Assembly: GCA_016936455.1 (NCBI GenBank)
Contig: JAFGXV010000014.1
Location: forward strand, 1-59,157
Direction: 5' to 3'
Source: Desulfuromonadaceae bacterium
Lineage (GTDB): Bacteria; Desulfobacterota; Desulfuromonadia; Desulfuromonadales; Desulfuromonadaceae
DNA length: 59,157 nt
Shown here: piece after piece, positions 41,989-51,372 of the stretch
Numbering within the stretch: position 1 is the stretch's first letter
Layout: each line of letters begins with the position of its first letter
Program-made: the position numbers and the translations under genes
Notes under the pieces: generated by a model
What the model saw: only the letters and a program-made list of their open reading frames with translations
The model's database searches: none
What the model was told of the DNA's origin: nothing

Positions 41989-44649
41989 CTACTTCAATGC
42001 CACAATCTTCTCCAGACTGGCCTGCAACACGGCCAGCTTTTCCCGTGCCGCCGTCAGCTTGGCCCGGTCTTTTTCAAGGACTTCGGCCGGGGCATTCGCA
42101 ACGAACTTCTCGTTCGAGAGTTTCTTGCTAAACAGGTCGACGTCTTTCTGTACCTTGGCGCTCTCTTTAGCGAGGCGCTTTTCTTCCTCTTCGATATTGA
42201 TCAGACCGGCCAGGGGCAGCAGAATTTCCACCTCACCGGACACCTGTTTAGCCACCTGGGCCGGTTGCTGAAGAGCCACGCCGCAGGTCAGCTCTTCGAT
42301 GCGCGCCAGGGACTTGATGTAGTCTTCACCCGTAGCCATCACCGCCAAACTGGCCTCGGTTTTGCAGTCGAGCAGGGCGCTGATCTTCTTGCCCGGCGGC
42401 ACATCCATTTCACCGCGGATGTTGCGGATGGCGCGGATAACGTCCATCACCTGCTCCATTTTACAACTGGCAGCCTCATCCTGCAGCAGACCTTCGCCCT
42501 GCGGGTAGTCGGCCAGCATAATAGACGCCACCGGACGCGTGCCGGGCAGGGTTTGCCAGATCTCTTCGGTAATGAATGGCGTGATCGGATGCAGCAGGCG
42601 CAGCAGGCGTTCCAGCACGGTATAAACCACGGTCTGGGCGCTGAGTTTGGCGGCGGCATCATCGCCATAGAGGGCACCCTTGATCAGCTCGATGTACCAG
42701 TCGCAGAACTCATGCCAGGTAAAGGCATAGAGCAGGCCGGCGGCTTCGTTGAAATGGTAGCCTTCCAGCGCAGCGTTAGCGTTTTTCTCCACCTCGCTCA
42801 GACGGGTAAGAATCCAGCGATCGGCCATGGACAGGCTGAGGTCCTCCCAGTTGGGTGTAGCCACCGGCTCAAAGCCTTCCAGATTCATCAGGGCGAAACG
42901 GCTGGCATTCCACAGTTTGTTACAGAAGTTGCGGTAGCCGCCGATGCGCTCGGTGGACAGCTTGATATCGCGGCCCTGGGCGGCAAACGCAGCCAGGGTC
43001 AGGCGAAACGCGTCGGTACCGAACTCCTCGATGACGGTCAGCGGGTCGATGACGTTGCCCTTGCTCTTACTCATCTTCTGCCCTTGGGCGTCACGGACCA
43101 AGGCATGAATGTACACATCCTTGAACGGCACTTCGCCCATGAACTTGAGACCCATCATCATCATGCGCGCCACCCAGAAAAACAGGATGTCGAAGCCGGT
43201 AACCAGGCAGGAGGTCGGGTAAAATTTTCTCAGAGTTTCGGTGTGTTCCGGCCAGCCCATGGTTGAGAACGGCCACAGCCCGGAGGAGAACCAGGTGTCG
43301 AGCACGTCGGTCTCCTGATGGATATTGGTGCTCTGGCACGCGCTGCAGCAGGTGGCGTCTTCACGCGATACGGTGATCTCGCCACAGTCGTCGCAGTACC
43401 AGGCCGGAATGCGATGGCCCCACCAGATCTGGCGGCTGATGCACCAGTCCTGAATGTTGTACATCCACTCGTAATAAGTCTTTTCCCAGTGCTGGGGCAC
43501 GATGCGCGTGGCGCCGCTTTCCACGGCTTTGATCGCTTCCTTGGCCAGGGGCTGGACATTGACATACCACTGCAGACTCAGGTACGGCTCGATCACAGTT
43601 TTACAACGGTAGCACTCGCCGACGGCGTTCAGATGCTCTTCGATCTTGTCGAGCAGGCCGAGGGCGTCGAGATCGGCCACCACTTTTTCACGCGCGGCGT
43701 AGCGCTCCAGACCCTGATAGGCGCCGCCGTTTTCATTGATAAAACCGGACGGATCGAGGATGTTGATGTTGTCCAGGTTGTGGCGCTTGCCCATTTCAAA
43801 GTCGTTGAAGTCGTGGGCCGGGGTGATCTTGACCGCGCCGCTGCCGAACTCCTTGTCGACGTAGTCGTCGGCAATGATGGGAATCTCACGCCCGGTCAAT
43901 GGCAACGCGATCATCTTGCCGATCAGATCCGCATAGCGCTCGTCCTCGGGATGCACCGCCACGGCGGTATCACCGAGCATGGTTTCGGGGCGAGTGGTGG
44001 CAACCACCAGATAGCGGTCCGTGCCTTTAATCGGATAGCGCAAATGCCACAGACTACCCTTCTTGTCGTCGTGCTCGACCTCCAGGTCGGACAAGGCGGT
44101 ATGGCAGCGCGGACACCAGTTGATCAGACGGTTGTCACGGTAGATCAGCCCCTGTTCGTAGAGGCCGACGAATACTTCGCGCACCGCCTTGCTCAGCCCC
44201 TCATCCATGGTGAAACGCTCGCGCTGCCAGTCGCAGGAAGCGCCAAGACGCTTGAGCTGGTTGATGATCTGGCCACCGGACTCTTCACGCCATGTCCATA
44301 CCCGCTCGATAAACGCCTCGCGGCCGACATCATGACGGTCCTTGCCTTCGGCGGCGAGCTGTTTTTCAACGACGTTCTGGGTGGCGATACCGGCGTGATC
44401 GGTGCCGGGCATCCACAGCACTTCATGCCCGGTCATGCGCTTCCAGCGCGCCAGAATATCCTGCAACGTATTGTTGAGAGCATGGCCCATGTGCAGCACA
44501 CCGGTGACGTTGGGCGGCGGTATGACGATGGAATAATGGGGTTTGGGGGAATTTTCATCGGCGTGAAAATAGCCCTGCTCTTCCCAGGTCTTGTACCACC
44601 TGGACTCAAAGTCGTTCGGCTCGTAGCCTTTTGCCAGTTCGTCTGCCAT
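41989..44649 (-). CDS. valS: Valyl-tRNA synthetase
   Basis: The protein has 886 residues. The HIGH-type motif is PPPNVTGVLHMGHAL (HMGH 53-56) and KMSKSKGN is near 525. The editing domain has ATTRPETMLGDTAVAVHP. The zinc-like CDDCGEITV...CSAC region is in the middle. A C-terminal coiled coil (LINIEEEEKRLAKESAKVQKD) binds tRNA. It charges tRNA-Val in the cytoplasm. The length is standard for bacterial ValRS. Confidence 0.97.
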   Translation of the reverse strand: MADELAKGYEPNDFESRWYKTWEEQGYFHADENSPKPHYSIVIPPPNVTGVLHMGHALNNTLQDILARWKRMTGHEVLWMPGTDHAGIATQNVVEKQLAAEGKDRHDVGREAFIERVWTWREESGGQIINQLKRLGASCDWQRERFTMDEGLSKAVREVFVGLYEQGLIYRDNRLINWCPRCHTALSDLEVEHDDKKGSLWHLRYPIKGTDRYLVVATTRPETMLGDTAVAVHPEDERYADLIGKMIALPLTGREIPIIADDYVDKEFGSGAVKITPAHDFNDFEMGKRHNLDNINILDPSGFINENGGAYQGLERYAAREKVVADLDALGLLDKIEEHLNAVGECYRCKTVIEPYLSLQWYVNVQPLAKEAIKAVESGATRIVPQHWEKTYYEWMYNIQDWCISRQIWWGHRIPAWYCDDCGEITVSREDATCCSACQSTNIHQETDVLDTWFSSGLWPFSTMGWPEHTETLRKFYPTSCLVTGFDILFFWVARMMMMGLKFMGEVPFKDVYIHALVRDAQGQKMSKSKGNVIDPLTVIEEFGTDAFRLTLAAFAAQGRDIKLSTERIGGYRNFCNKLWNASRFALMNLEGFEPVATPNWEDLSLSMADRWILTRLSEVEKNANAALEGYHFNEAAGLLYAFTWHEFCDWYIELIKGALYGDDAAAKLSAQTVVYTVLERLLRLLHPITPFITEEIWQTLPGTRPVASIMLADYPQGEGLLQDEAASCKMEQVMDVIRAIRNIRGEMDVPPGKKISALLDCKTEASLAVMATGEDYIKSLARIEELTCGVALQQPAQVAKQVSGEVEILLPLAGLINIEEEEKRLAKESAKVQKDVDLFSKKLSNEKFVANAPAEVLEKDRAKLTAAREKLAVLQASLEKIVALK

Positions 44650-44725
44650 GCGCTGTTATTCCTTCGATCAAAACAATCGGCAACCGGGGCCGAATCGGGG
44701 ATGCTGTAAAGTGCTCCGGACACAA

Positions 44726-44754
44726 AAAAAGGGGATTTTAGCAATCCCCTTTTT
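44726..44754 (-). terminator. Terminator after the response regulator
   Basis: AAAAAGGGGATT (44726-44737), loop TTAGC, AATCCCCTTTTT (44743-44754). Perfect stem, with T/A runs on both sides, 40 nt past the response-regulator stop and before valS. Confidence 0.9.
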
Positions 44755-44796
44755 ATCCGTCAATGCCAGACGGTCTGTGAACCGTTTAGAGGGCGA

Positions 44797-45819
44797 CTAC
44801 AATTCGTCAGCCTGCTGTTTGATTTTGGCCATTTCCTCACGGATCATACTTTCAGCAAGGTTTGGCACCACTTCCCACACCACCTGCTCCATAATCGGCG
44901 TCGCCAACTTTTCAATAATCGCCCCGGCAACACGTTCAACAATTTCACTGAGCTGTTCGTCGCTGAGATAGGCCACCCGCGTAGCAACCCGCTCGGGTGA
45001 CGCAGCGTAGGCCCCCTCGGTGACAATCTGCTGGGCCTGCAGGGGAACAACCTCTTCCTCCGCCACCCTCTGGACCGCCGGTTCGGAAAACTGGGGCCGA
45101 AGTGTGACCGGGCCGGAAGGCACTTCGAGAGGAGCAGGCGCTTCCAACGGCTCGAGATCGGCAGGCTCATCCAGCACGGTCCGTTCGTCAACCGCAGCGG
45201 CCGCCACGGACTCAGATGGAGTCGCCTGAGCAAATGGATCTATCACGGCCGTCGCCGGTTCCTCGACTGGCGGGGCAGGAGCGAGGTCCTCAAACACAAA
45301 GTCGTCTATCGTTCCGCCGCCAAAACCAGTCGTTTGTGCTGCCTGAGGCACGGCAGGGGCCGCAGGAGCTGCCGCCGCCTGGGCAAATGCATTGAGGGCA
45401 CTTTCTGCCGGCGTCGCACTGGGCGTCGAACGCCAGCTGTCGAGAGTCGGTGCCTTAGCCAGGACATCCTCGACCTTGGCAATCAGATCCTGCGAACTGA
45501 AGGGTTTGGCGATCCAGCCATCGGCCCCGGCTTCTGAGGCCCGCTGCTCATCGAACGGCTCAAAATTTCCCGCCAGCAGCAAAACCGGCACCCCCGCGAG
45601 GTGCTCCTGCTTTTTAATGTTTTCACACAGCTGATAACCGTCCATTCCCGGCATAAAAACATCGGCCAGCACCAGATCCGGCCGTTCCTGCTGCGCGAGA
45701 CGATAGGCCTCGTCACCATTGGCTGCGGATATCAGTTTAAAATCTTTGTCGGCGAAGATGATCTCGATGACCTTCTGAATCGTGACGCTGTCATCCGCCA
45801 GCAACAGTTTTTTACTCAT
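44797..45819 (-). CDS. Response regulator with long Ala/Pro-rich linker and unknown C-terminal helices
   Basis: The protein has 340 residues from MSKKLLLADDSVTIQK at 45819, with GGAGG upstream; a TTG one codon earlier is unlikely. The receiver domain spans about 1-122, with DD pocket, phospho-Asp in LVLADVFMPGMDG and Lys in IAKPF. A low-complexity Ala/Pro/Glu linker runs to about 280. A conserved-looking tail LSDEQLSEIVERVAGAIIEKLATPIMEQ and IREEMAKIKQQ forms two amphipathic helices. No DNA-binding or enzyme domain. The tail may be a docking module, as in some gliding or polarity regulators of deltaproteobacteria. Transcribed alone, ending at a good terminator. Confidence 0.75.
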   Translation of the reverse strand: MSKKLLLADDSVTIQKVIEIIFADKDFKLISAANGDEAYRLAQQERPDLVLADVFMPGMDGYQLCENIKKQEHLAGVPVLLLAGNFEPFDEQRASEAGADGWIAKPFSSQDLIAKVEDVLAKAPTLDSWRSTPSATPAESALNAFAQAAAAPAAPAVPQAAQTTGFGGGTIDDFVFEDLAPAPPVEEPATAVIDPFAQATPSESVAAAAVDERTVLDEPADLEPLEAPAPLEVPSGPVTLRPQFSEPAVQRVAEEEVVPLQAQQIVTEGAYAASPERVATRVAYLSDEQLSEIVERVAGAIIEKLATPIMEQVVWEVVPNLAESMIREEMAKIKQQADEL

Positions 45820-46008
45820 CAATGCCTCCTGCTATCAGCAATAGTTGGTGCATGGGCCCTTCTGAAAATCGGATCGAAACCGGCAGACTAACTCCTGCGG
45901 TTTTTTGTCTTCAAGCTTAAAACCCTCTTCATGTGCAATCACAAAAGCTATCATGCCGTACCAAAGTGAGTCAAGAACAACAAAAACGGGCGCACGAAAG
46001 GGCCACAG

Positions 46009-47061
46009 CTACAACACCAGCGAGCGCCAGGGCCGCGGCAGAAAAAGCTCCTCATACAACCGGAGCGCATATCGGTCGCTCATGCCGGCAATAAAATCGG
46101 CAACCTGTGTCTCAAGGGATTCATCAGACAACGGCGCAGCCCCATAGTGCGGCATGATTTCCGGCCGTGACATAAAATAGGCGAACAGTTCGCTGATCAG
46201 CCGCTCGGCCTTGGCAAAATCATCATGCACACTCGCCACCTGGTAGACATGTTGAAACAACCAGTCACGCAGATCGGTGATCGCTGCCAGCAGGGGGTCA
46301 GAGAGGCGGATTTCACCCGTGGCACTGATTTCCGACGCAAACAGACAGTCGTGAATCAGGCAGTTGATCCGCTGGGAATGGCTTTGTCCGAGCACCTCGA
46401 GCAAGTCTTGCGGCACCTGATCCCGTGACACCACCCCGGCCCGCAGGGCATCATCGAGATCATGATTGACATAGGCAATAATGTCCGCCAACCGCACAGC
46501 CTGCCCCTCCAGACTTCCCCGGCTGCCAGGCAGCATCCGCACCGGGCCGCGCCCCTTGGAGTGGCGCAGAATCCCATCGCGCACCTCATGGGTCAGGTTC
46601 AGCCCCCGGCCGTCCTTTTCCAGCACATCGACAACACGCAGACTCTGGCGGCAATGGTGAAAGCCTTGAGGCAACAGCTGGTCCAGCACCCGCTCACCAG
46701 CATGACCAAAAGGGGTATGCCCCAGGTCGTGGCCAAGAGAGATCGCTTCGGTCAGATCTTCATTCAGGCGCAGGGAACGGGAAATCGTGCGCGCAATCTG
46801 CGACACCTCAAGAGTATGCGTCAGCCGGGTCCGGTAATGATCGCCCTCTGGTGATAAAAACACCTGCGTTTTATGTTTTAAGCGCCGGAATGATTTACAA
46901 TGAAGGATACGATCACGATCATGCTGAAAGCAAGTTCTGAGCGGACAAGGTTGTTCCGTGCGCTCGCGACCTTTACTTTGAGAACTTAAACAGGCATAAG
47001 GAGATAGAACCTGCCGTTCATCCTCTTCCAACGTCAATCTGATAAAAAACCGATTGGTCAT
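46009..47061 (-). CDS. dGTPase-like HD-domain nucleotide triphosphohydrolase
   Basis: The protein has 350 residues. The family pattern is RILHCKSFRRLKHKTQVFLSPEGDHYRTRLTHTLEV, then the metal motif ISLGHDLGHTPFGHAGE and later NHDLDDAL. These are the His/Asp ligands of deoxyguanosinetriphosphate triphosphohydrolase-like proteins. It probably hydrolyses dNTPs to deoxynucleosides and triphosphate. The length fits the shorter type 2 group. Separated by 186 nt from the response regulator, with no visible element between. Confidence 0.88.
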   Translation of the reverse strand: MTNRFFIRLTLEEDERQVLSPYACLSSQSKGRERTEQPCPLRTCFQHDRDRILHCKSFRRLKHKTQVFLSPEGDHYRTRLTHTLEVSQIARTISRSLRLNEDLTEAISLGHDLGHTPFGHAGERVLDQLLPQGFHHCRQSLRVVDVLEKDGRGLNLTHEVRDGILRHSKGRGPVRMLPGSRGSLEGQAVRLADIIAYVNHDLDDALRAGVVSRDQVPQDLLEVLGQSHSQRINCLIHDCLFASEISATGEIRLSDPLLAAITDLRDWLFQHVYQVASVHDDFAKAERLISELFAYFMSRPEIMPHYGAAPLSDESLETQVADFIAGMSDRYALRLYEELFLPRPWRSLVL

Positions 47062-47210
47062 AATAATTTTTAAGTTGAAAAAAAAAAGCGGCTATCCAAT
47101 AGTGGTTGAAAATCCAGGGCAAAAACTGTCATCAAGCAGCTTATCACCAAAGTCTGGTGTGTAAATAGCTCTTATCCCCCTGCACGAAAGTTAAAACAAT
47201 GGAGAAAACA

Positions 47211-47630
47211 ATGTCAAAATTTCTTGAGATGGCGGTCGAAATTGTTTCCGCTCACGCCTCGACGACACAGATGAGCAAAGAAGATCTGGTCGCAGAACTG
47301 GCTGAAATCCACAATGCCCTGAAACAGCTCGGCGAAGAAGGCCCGGCCACTGAGGGAGAAGCCAAGGAAGCAGAACCGGCCATCTCAATCAAAAAAGCCT
47401 TCGGCAAGGACAAGGTCACCTGCATGATCTGCGGCAAATCCATGACCACCCTGGGCCGTCACCTGCGCATGGTGCATCAGATGACACCGGCCGAATACCG
47501 TAAACAGTTTAATATTCCACGCAGTCAGGCGCTGGCCGCCAAAAATTACTCTGAGCAGCGCAAACAAATGGCCATTGAACGCGGGCTGGGAGAAAAACTG
47601 GCTCAGGCGCGCGCCAACAAAAAAAGCTAA
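47211..47630 (+). CDS. Ros/MucR-family zinc-finger transcription regulator
   Basis: The protein has 139 residues from the ATG at 47211, with GGAG 6 nt upstream; the ATG at 47199 contains that site and is less likely. The C2H2-type finger is CMICGKSMTTLGRHLRMVH (Cys-x2-Cys-x9-His-x4-His), followed by MTPAEYRKQFNI, typical of Ros/MucR. The N-terminal 60 residues are acidic and helical, possibly for multimerisation. MucR proteins bind AT-rich DNA and often silence surface polysaccharide or transferred genes; the AT-rich block at the left end would be a plausible target, by inference. Confidence 0.88.
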   Translation: MSKFLEMAVEIVSAHASTTQMSKEDLVAELAEIHNALKQLGEEGPATEGEAKEAEPAISIKKAFGKDKVTCMICGKSMTTLGRHLRMVHQMTPAEYRKQFNIPRSQALAAKNYSEQRKQMAIERGLGEKLAQARANKKS

Positions 47631-47660
47631 GCGCAGCCAACGGCTCACCGCCTCCAGACA

Positions 47661-47691
47661 CGAAAGCCGACGAATTCTTCGTCGGCTTTCG
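47661..47691. terminator. Hairpin terminator between the MucR-type gene and the DUF2914 gene
   Basis: A perfect 14-bp stem (CGAAAGCCGACGAA / complement) has a 3-nt loop TTC. It lies about 30 nt after the regulator's stop between convergent genes. The T-run is short. Confidence 0.65.
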
Positions 47692-47753
47692 TCATCCCAT
47701 TCATTTTCCGTTCATTTCACTCACCGGATTGGCACGAAAGCACTCGCGATCCG

Positions 47754-48140
47754 CTACTCGATCGAAAACGGCACCAGCAGCAGGGGCTCATCCGCTGCAT
47801 CAAGGACCTCGACGCGCCACTGTCCCCGCCAGTCGGGCAAGATGCGTTTCGAAGACCAGGTCCGCCAGTTGGTGGACGATACGGGCAGCCGCACCCGGGC
47901 CACTTCCTGATCCTCATAATACCAGACATGGCTGATCCAGGTATCTTCCAGGGCACCGACGACCCGCGTATAGCAGTAAAGTTTGTCGGCGGGGGCCGCT
48001 ACGCTGTTGATGGCATCAACGGGAGCGCGTTGCCGGATATCGGTGGTCATCACCGCATCCGCGATCTCCAGCGCCGCGACGGACGATGCACACAGAACCA
48101 GCCACAATAGCAGCAATCCACACCCTATCGCACTCTTCAT
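47754..48140 (-). CDS. DUF2914-type secreted protein
   Basis: The protein has 128 residues from the ATG at 48140 (MKSAIGCGLLL), which has AGGAGG at good spacing; an ATG five codons upstream is less likely. The signal peptide ends near SSVAALE. The mature part shows the DUF2914 pattern: KLYCYTRVVGA, WISHVWYYEDQEVARVRLPV, RTWSSKRILPDWRGQWRVEVLD. The family is a small beta-sandwich of unknown function, predicted periplasmic here. Convergent with the MucR-type regulator. Confidence 0.8.
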   Translation of the reverse strand: MKSAIGCGLLLLWLVLCASSVAALEIADAVMTTDIRQRAPVDAINSVAAPADKLYCYTRVVGALEDTWISHVWYYEDQEVARVRLPVSSTNWRTWSSKRILPDWRGQWRVEVLDAADEPLLLVPFSIE

Positions 48141-48177
48141 CGCGCCCCTCCTCACTCCAAGCCATCCGTTCTAACTT

Positions 48178-49350
48178 TCAACTCTCGCCCAGACTGGACA
48201 GAAAGCTGTCTCCCAGCGTAACAGCAAGGGAAAAATTATCCAGCAGCGTGGCGGAAATATCCGCAAAACTACTGCGCAGCCCCAGATCTTTCCCCACTTG
48301 GGCACCACCGCGGCAGACAATCAGCGGCACATGCTCCCGGGTGTGATCGGTACCCGGCATGGTCGGGTCACAACCGTGATCTGCCGTGATGATCAGCAGA
48401 TCATCCGCCTGAAGCCGCGGCAACAGGTCTTCTCCCAGCTGCCGATCAAACTGCTCCAGAGCACGGGCGAATCCCTGCGCATCGTTACGATGTCCGTAGA
48501 GCATATCAAAATCGATCAGGTTGGTGAACACCAGTCCTCGCAGCAGCTGATCGAATGCGGCCAGCGTCTTATGCATGCCGTCGCTGTTGCCGCTGGTCGG
48601 CCAGTGGCGCGCCAAGCCCCGACCACAGAAGATATCGGAAATCTTGCCAACGCCATGCACGGGGATCCCCGCCTGCTGCAACATATCCAGCAGCATGGGT
48701 GGCGGTTCCATGGAGTAATCATGGCGGCGCGATGTGCGGCGAAAACCCGTTTCAGGGTCGCCGACAAAGGGCCGAGCGATCACGCGCCCGATCTGGTAGC
48801 TGTCGAGCACGTGGCGCATCTGCTCACACAGACGGTAGAGATCCGCTAACGGCATCACCTCTTCGTGGGCGGCGATCTGAAAAACGGAATCGGTACTGGT
48901 ATAGACGATAGGGCGGCCGCTGCGCAGATGCTCCGGGCCAAGTTGCTGAATGATCTCGGTGCCGCTGGCCGCGATATTGCCCAATGCCTCGACCCCGGCC
49001 AGCTGCCGGAACCGTTGCATGATCTCGTCCGGAAAGCCCTGCGCATACGTCCTGAAAGGCTGCGTCAGAATAACCCCTGCCATCTCCCAGTGACCGGTGG
49101 TGCTGTCCTTGCCGGCGGAACGCTCGGCCATGCGGCCCCAACAGCCCTGCGCCTCGGCACAGGGTGCCACACCGGCCAGGGGCACGATATTGCCCAGACC
49201 CAGTCGCTGCAAAGTGGGCAGCTGCACGCCACCGACGGACTCGGCCACATGTTGCAGGGTCTGGGTTCCCACATCACCGTAGGCCTCGGCATCCGGCAAG
49301 GCACCGCAGCCAACACCATCGAGAACGATCAACACCACGCGCTTAAACAT
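48178..49350 (-). CDS. deoB: Phosphopentomutase DeoB
   Basis: The protein has 390 residues from MFKRVVLIVLDGVGCGALPD at 49350; the frame is open further upstream inside deoC, which is rejected. It belongs to the alkaline-phosphatase superfamily. Metal ligands are in VLDGVG, DSTTGHWEMAG carries the phospho-Thr, and TADHGCDPTMPGTDHTREHVP holds the second set. It interconverts (deoxy)ribose-1-phosphate and -5-phosphate. Overlaps deoC by 8 nt; the two form a deoxynucleoside degradation unit. Confidence 0.95.
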   Translation of the reverse strand: MFKRVVLIVLDGVGCGALPDAEAYGDVGTQTLQHVAESVGGVQLPTLQRLGLGNIVPLAGVAPCAEAQGCWGRMAERSAGKDSTTGHWEMAGVILTQPFRTYAQGFPDEIMQRFRQLAGVEALGNIAASGTEIIQQLGPEHLRSGRPIVYTSTDSVFQIAAHEEVMPLADLYRLCEQMRHVLDSYQIGRVIARPFVGDPETGFRRTSRRHDYSMEPPPMLLDMLQQAGIPVHGVGKISDIFCGRGLARHWPTSGNSDGMHKTLAAFDQLLRGLVFTNLIDFDMLYGHRNDAQGFARALEQFDRQLGEDLLPRLQADDLLIITADHGCDPTMPGTDHTREHVPLIVCRGGAQVGKDLGLRSSFADISATLLDNFSLAVTLGDSFLSSLGES

Positions 49351-50020
49351 GCGCCATCTCCTGCCGGGCCAGCCAGGCTTCAACAATCGCCGCCGTGGCG
49401 CTGGCACCGATCCGGGCCGCTCCCGCCGCACGCATGGCCTCGAATTGCTCCAGCGTCCGGACGCCGCCGGCAGCCTTGACCGCAATGCGGCCGCGGCCTG
49501 TTTCGACCAGCAGGCGCACATCCTCCACCGTCGCTCCGCCGCCACCAAAACCTGTCGAGGTTTTGACGAAATCGGCCCCGGCCTCCACAGCACACAACGT
49601 CAGCCGACGCTTCTGCTCGGCCGTCAAAGCGCAGCACTCGAGAATCACCTTCAAACAGCAGGAACCGCAGGCCTCTTTCAGCAATCGGATCTCCTCGGTC
49701 ACCGCGTCATAGGCGCCATCCTGGGCCCAGCCCTGCTGAATCACCATATCGATTTCCGTCGCCCCCAGATAGAGGGCCTCCCGCGTTTCCGCCAGTTTAC
49801 TGGCCGTACTCTGAAAACCAAGGGGAAAACCGACCACGGTACAGACAGCAACATCGGAGCCATGCAGGCAGTCGACAGCCAGGGGAACATACACCGGCGC
49901 CACACAAACCGACGCGCACTGATATTCTACAGCCTCTTCGCAGAGCTGCTCGATGTCGCGGCGACAAGCGTCGGGCTTGAGCAGCGTATGATCGATCCAA
50001 GCGGTAACAGGTCGTTCCAT
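49343..50020 (-). CDS. deoC: Deoxyribose-phosphate aldolase DeoC
   Basis: The protein has 225 residues from MERPVTAWIDHTLLKPDA at 50020, with GAAGGA 8 nt upstream; an ATG eight codons earlier is less likely. The Schiff-base Lys153 is in FVKTSTGFGGGGATVEDV and Lys182 in AVKAAGGVR. It splits deoxyribose-5-phosphate into glyceraldehyde-3-phosphate and acetaldehyde. It is unusually Cys-rich for its size (CCLKVILECC). The product of DeoB is its substrate. Confidence 0.95.
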   Translation of the reverse strand: MERPVTAWIDHTLLKPDACRRDIEQLCEEAVEYQCASVCVAPVYVPLAVDCLHGSDVAVCTVVGFPLGFQSTASKLAETREALYLGATEIDMVIQQGWAQDGAYDAVTEEIRLLKEACGSCCLKVILECCALTAEQKRRLTLCAVEAGADFVKTSTGFGGGGATVEDVRLLVETGRGRIAVKAAGGVRTLEQFEAMRAAGAARIGASATAAIVEAWLARQEMAHV

Positions 50021-50075
50021 GAAAAAGTCCTTCACACAACCCATAAATCAGGGCAACCAAAACACCCTGACGGAT

Positions 50076-50100
50076 AAAGCCCGCAGGCAGTGCGGGCTTC
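50076..50100 (-). terminator. Hairpin terminator after argJ
   Basis: The minus strand reads AAGCCCGCA, 5-nt loop, TGCGGGCTTT. It is about 60 nt past the argJ stop and before deoC. The T-run is short. Confidence 0.7.
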
Positions 50101-50160
50101 AGAGACAAATCCATTCTGATCCGTTTTGCAACGCATCAGACAACGTCGAGCATTGGCTTA

Positions 50161-51345
50161 TCAGGTCCGGTAATCGGCATTGATCTTGACGTAGTCATAG
50201 GTCAGATCCGAGGTGTAGTAGTAAGCACTGCCCTCGCCCAGTTTCAGATCAACCGTCACGCGAAACTCCGGCTGTTTGAGTACCTGGGTGGCGACCGCTT
50301 CCCGCTGCGGGCCGGTGGACAGGCCATCGGCCACCACCTGCACGTCATCGAAAAAGATGTCAATGACGTCCGGGTTGACCTCCACGCCGCTATAGCCCAC
50401 GGCTGCGATAATGCGCCCCCAGTTGGCGTCTTCGCCGAAAAAGGCGGTCTTGACCAGACTGGAGGTGGCGACACTGCGCGCCGCGATCCTGGCCTGCTGG
50501 GCATCGCACGCGCCCTGCACCAGGATCTGCACCAGCTTGGTGGCCCCTTCGCCATCGCGCACGATCATCTTGGCCAGATCGAGCAGCACCTCATCCACCG
50601 CGCAGGCGAACTGCTCGGCCTCTGGAGTCCCGGGCTGCACCTGGGCATTACCCGCCGCGCCATTGGCCATCATCAACACCATGTCGTTGGTCGAGGTATC
50701 GCCGTCCACGGTGATGGAATTGAAGGAGCCGTTTACCGCCTGGTTGAGCACGGGCTGCAACAGCTGGGGCGCCACGGCGGCATCGGTCATGACGAAACCG
50801 AGCATGGTGGCCATATTGGGGTGGATCATGCCCGCTCCCTTGGCGAGCGCCAGCACGCGGCAGGACACGCCACCGAGGCTCAGCTCACGGCTGGAGACTT
50901 TGCGGAAACTGTCCGTGGTCATGATGGCCTCGGCCACAGCCGTCGCCTTGTCCGTCGCCAGCTCTGCGCACAACGCCGGCAGGGCCCGCGTCAGACGGTC
51001 AACGGGCAACTGAACGCCGATCACCCCGGTGGACGACACGGCGACCAGGTCTTCATCCACGCCCAGCAACTCGGCCAGTGCGGCGCTGCTGCGGCGGGCC
51101 GCTTCCAGCCCGGGCTCGCCGGTACAGGCGTTGGCATTGCCGCTGTTGATCAGCACGGCTTGACAGCGGCCGGCGGCAATGCGCGGCTTACTGACAATCA
51201 GCGGTGCAGCAATAACCTTATTGCGGGTGAATACCCCGGCACAGGCAGCCGGGGTATCGGACAGGATGAGCGCACAGTCCTTGCGACCGGGCGCCTTGAT
51301 CGCCGCTTCGGCAGTGGCGAACCGAAAGCCTTTGACTTCAGTCAT
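50161..51345 (-). CDS. argJ: Bifunctional glutamate N-acetyltransferase / ornithine acetyltransferase
   Basis: The protein has 394 residues. Self-cleavage occurs before the nucleophile Thr180 in GMIHPNMATMLGFV. VFTRNKV, NSGNANACTG and the C-terminal SSLVKTAFFGEDANWGRII are ArgJ landmarks. It moves acetyl groups from N-acetylornithine to glutamate in the arginine pathway. It starts with GGAG 10 nt upstream and lies 27 nt downstream of secA. Confidence 0.95.
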   Translation of the reverse strand: MTEVKGFRFATAEAAIKAPGRKDCALILSDTPAACAGVFTRNKVIAAPLIVSKPRIAAGRCQAVLINSGNANACTGEPGLEAARRSSAALAELLGVDEDLVAVSSTGVIGVQLPVDRLTRALPALCAELATDKATAVAEAIMTTDSFRKVSSRELSLGGVSCRVLALAKGAGMIHPNMATMLGFVMTDAAVAPQLLQPVLNQAVNGSFNSITVDGDTSTNDMVLMMANGAAGNAQVQPGTPEAEQFACAVDEVLLDLAKMIVRDGEGATKLVQILVQGACDAQQARIAARSVATSSLVKTAFFGEDANWGRIIAAVGYSGVEVNPDVIDIFFDDVQVVADGLSTGPQREAVATQVLKQPEFRVTVDLKLGEGSAYYYTSDLTYDYVKINADYRT

Positions 51346-51372
51346 GATTGAATGCTCCGTTATGGGAACCTG

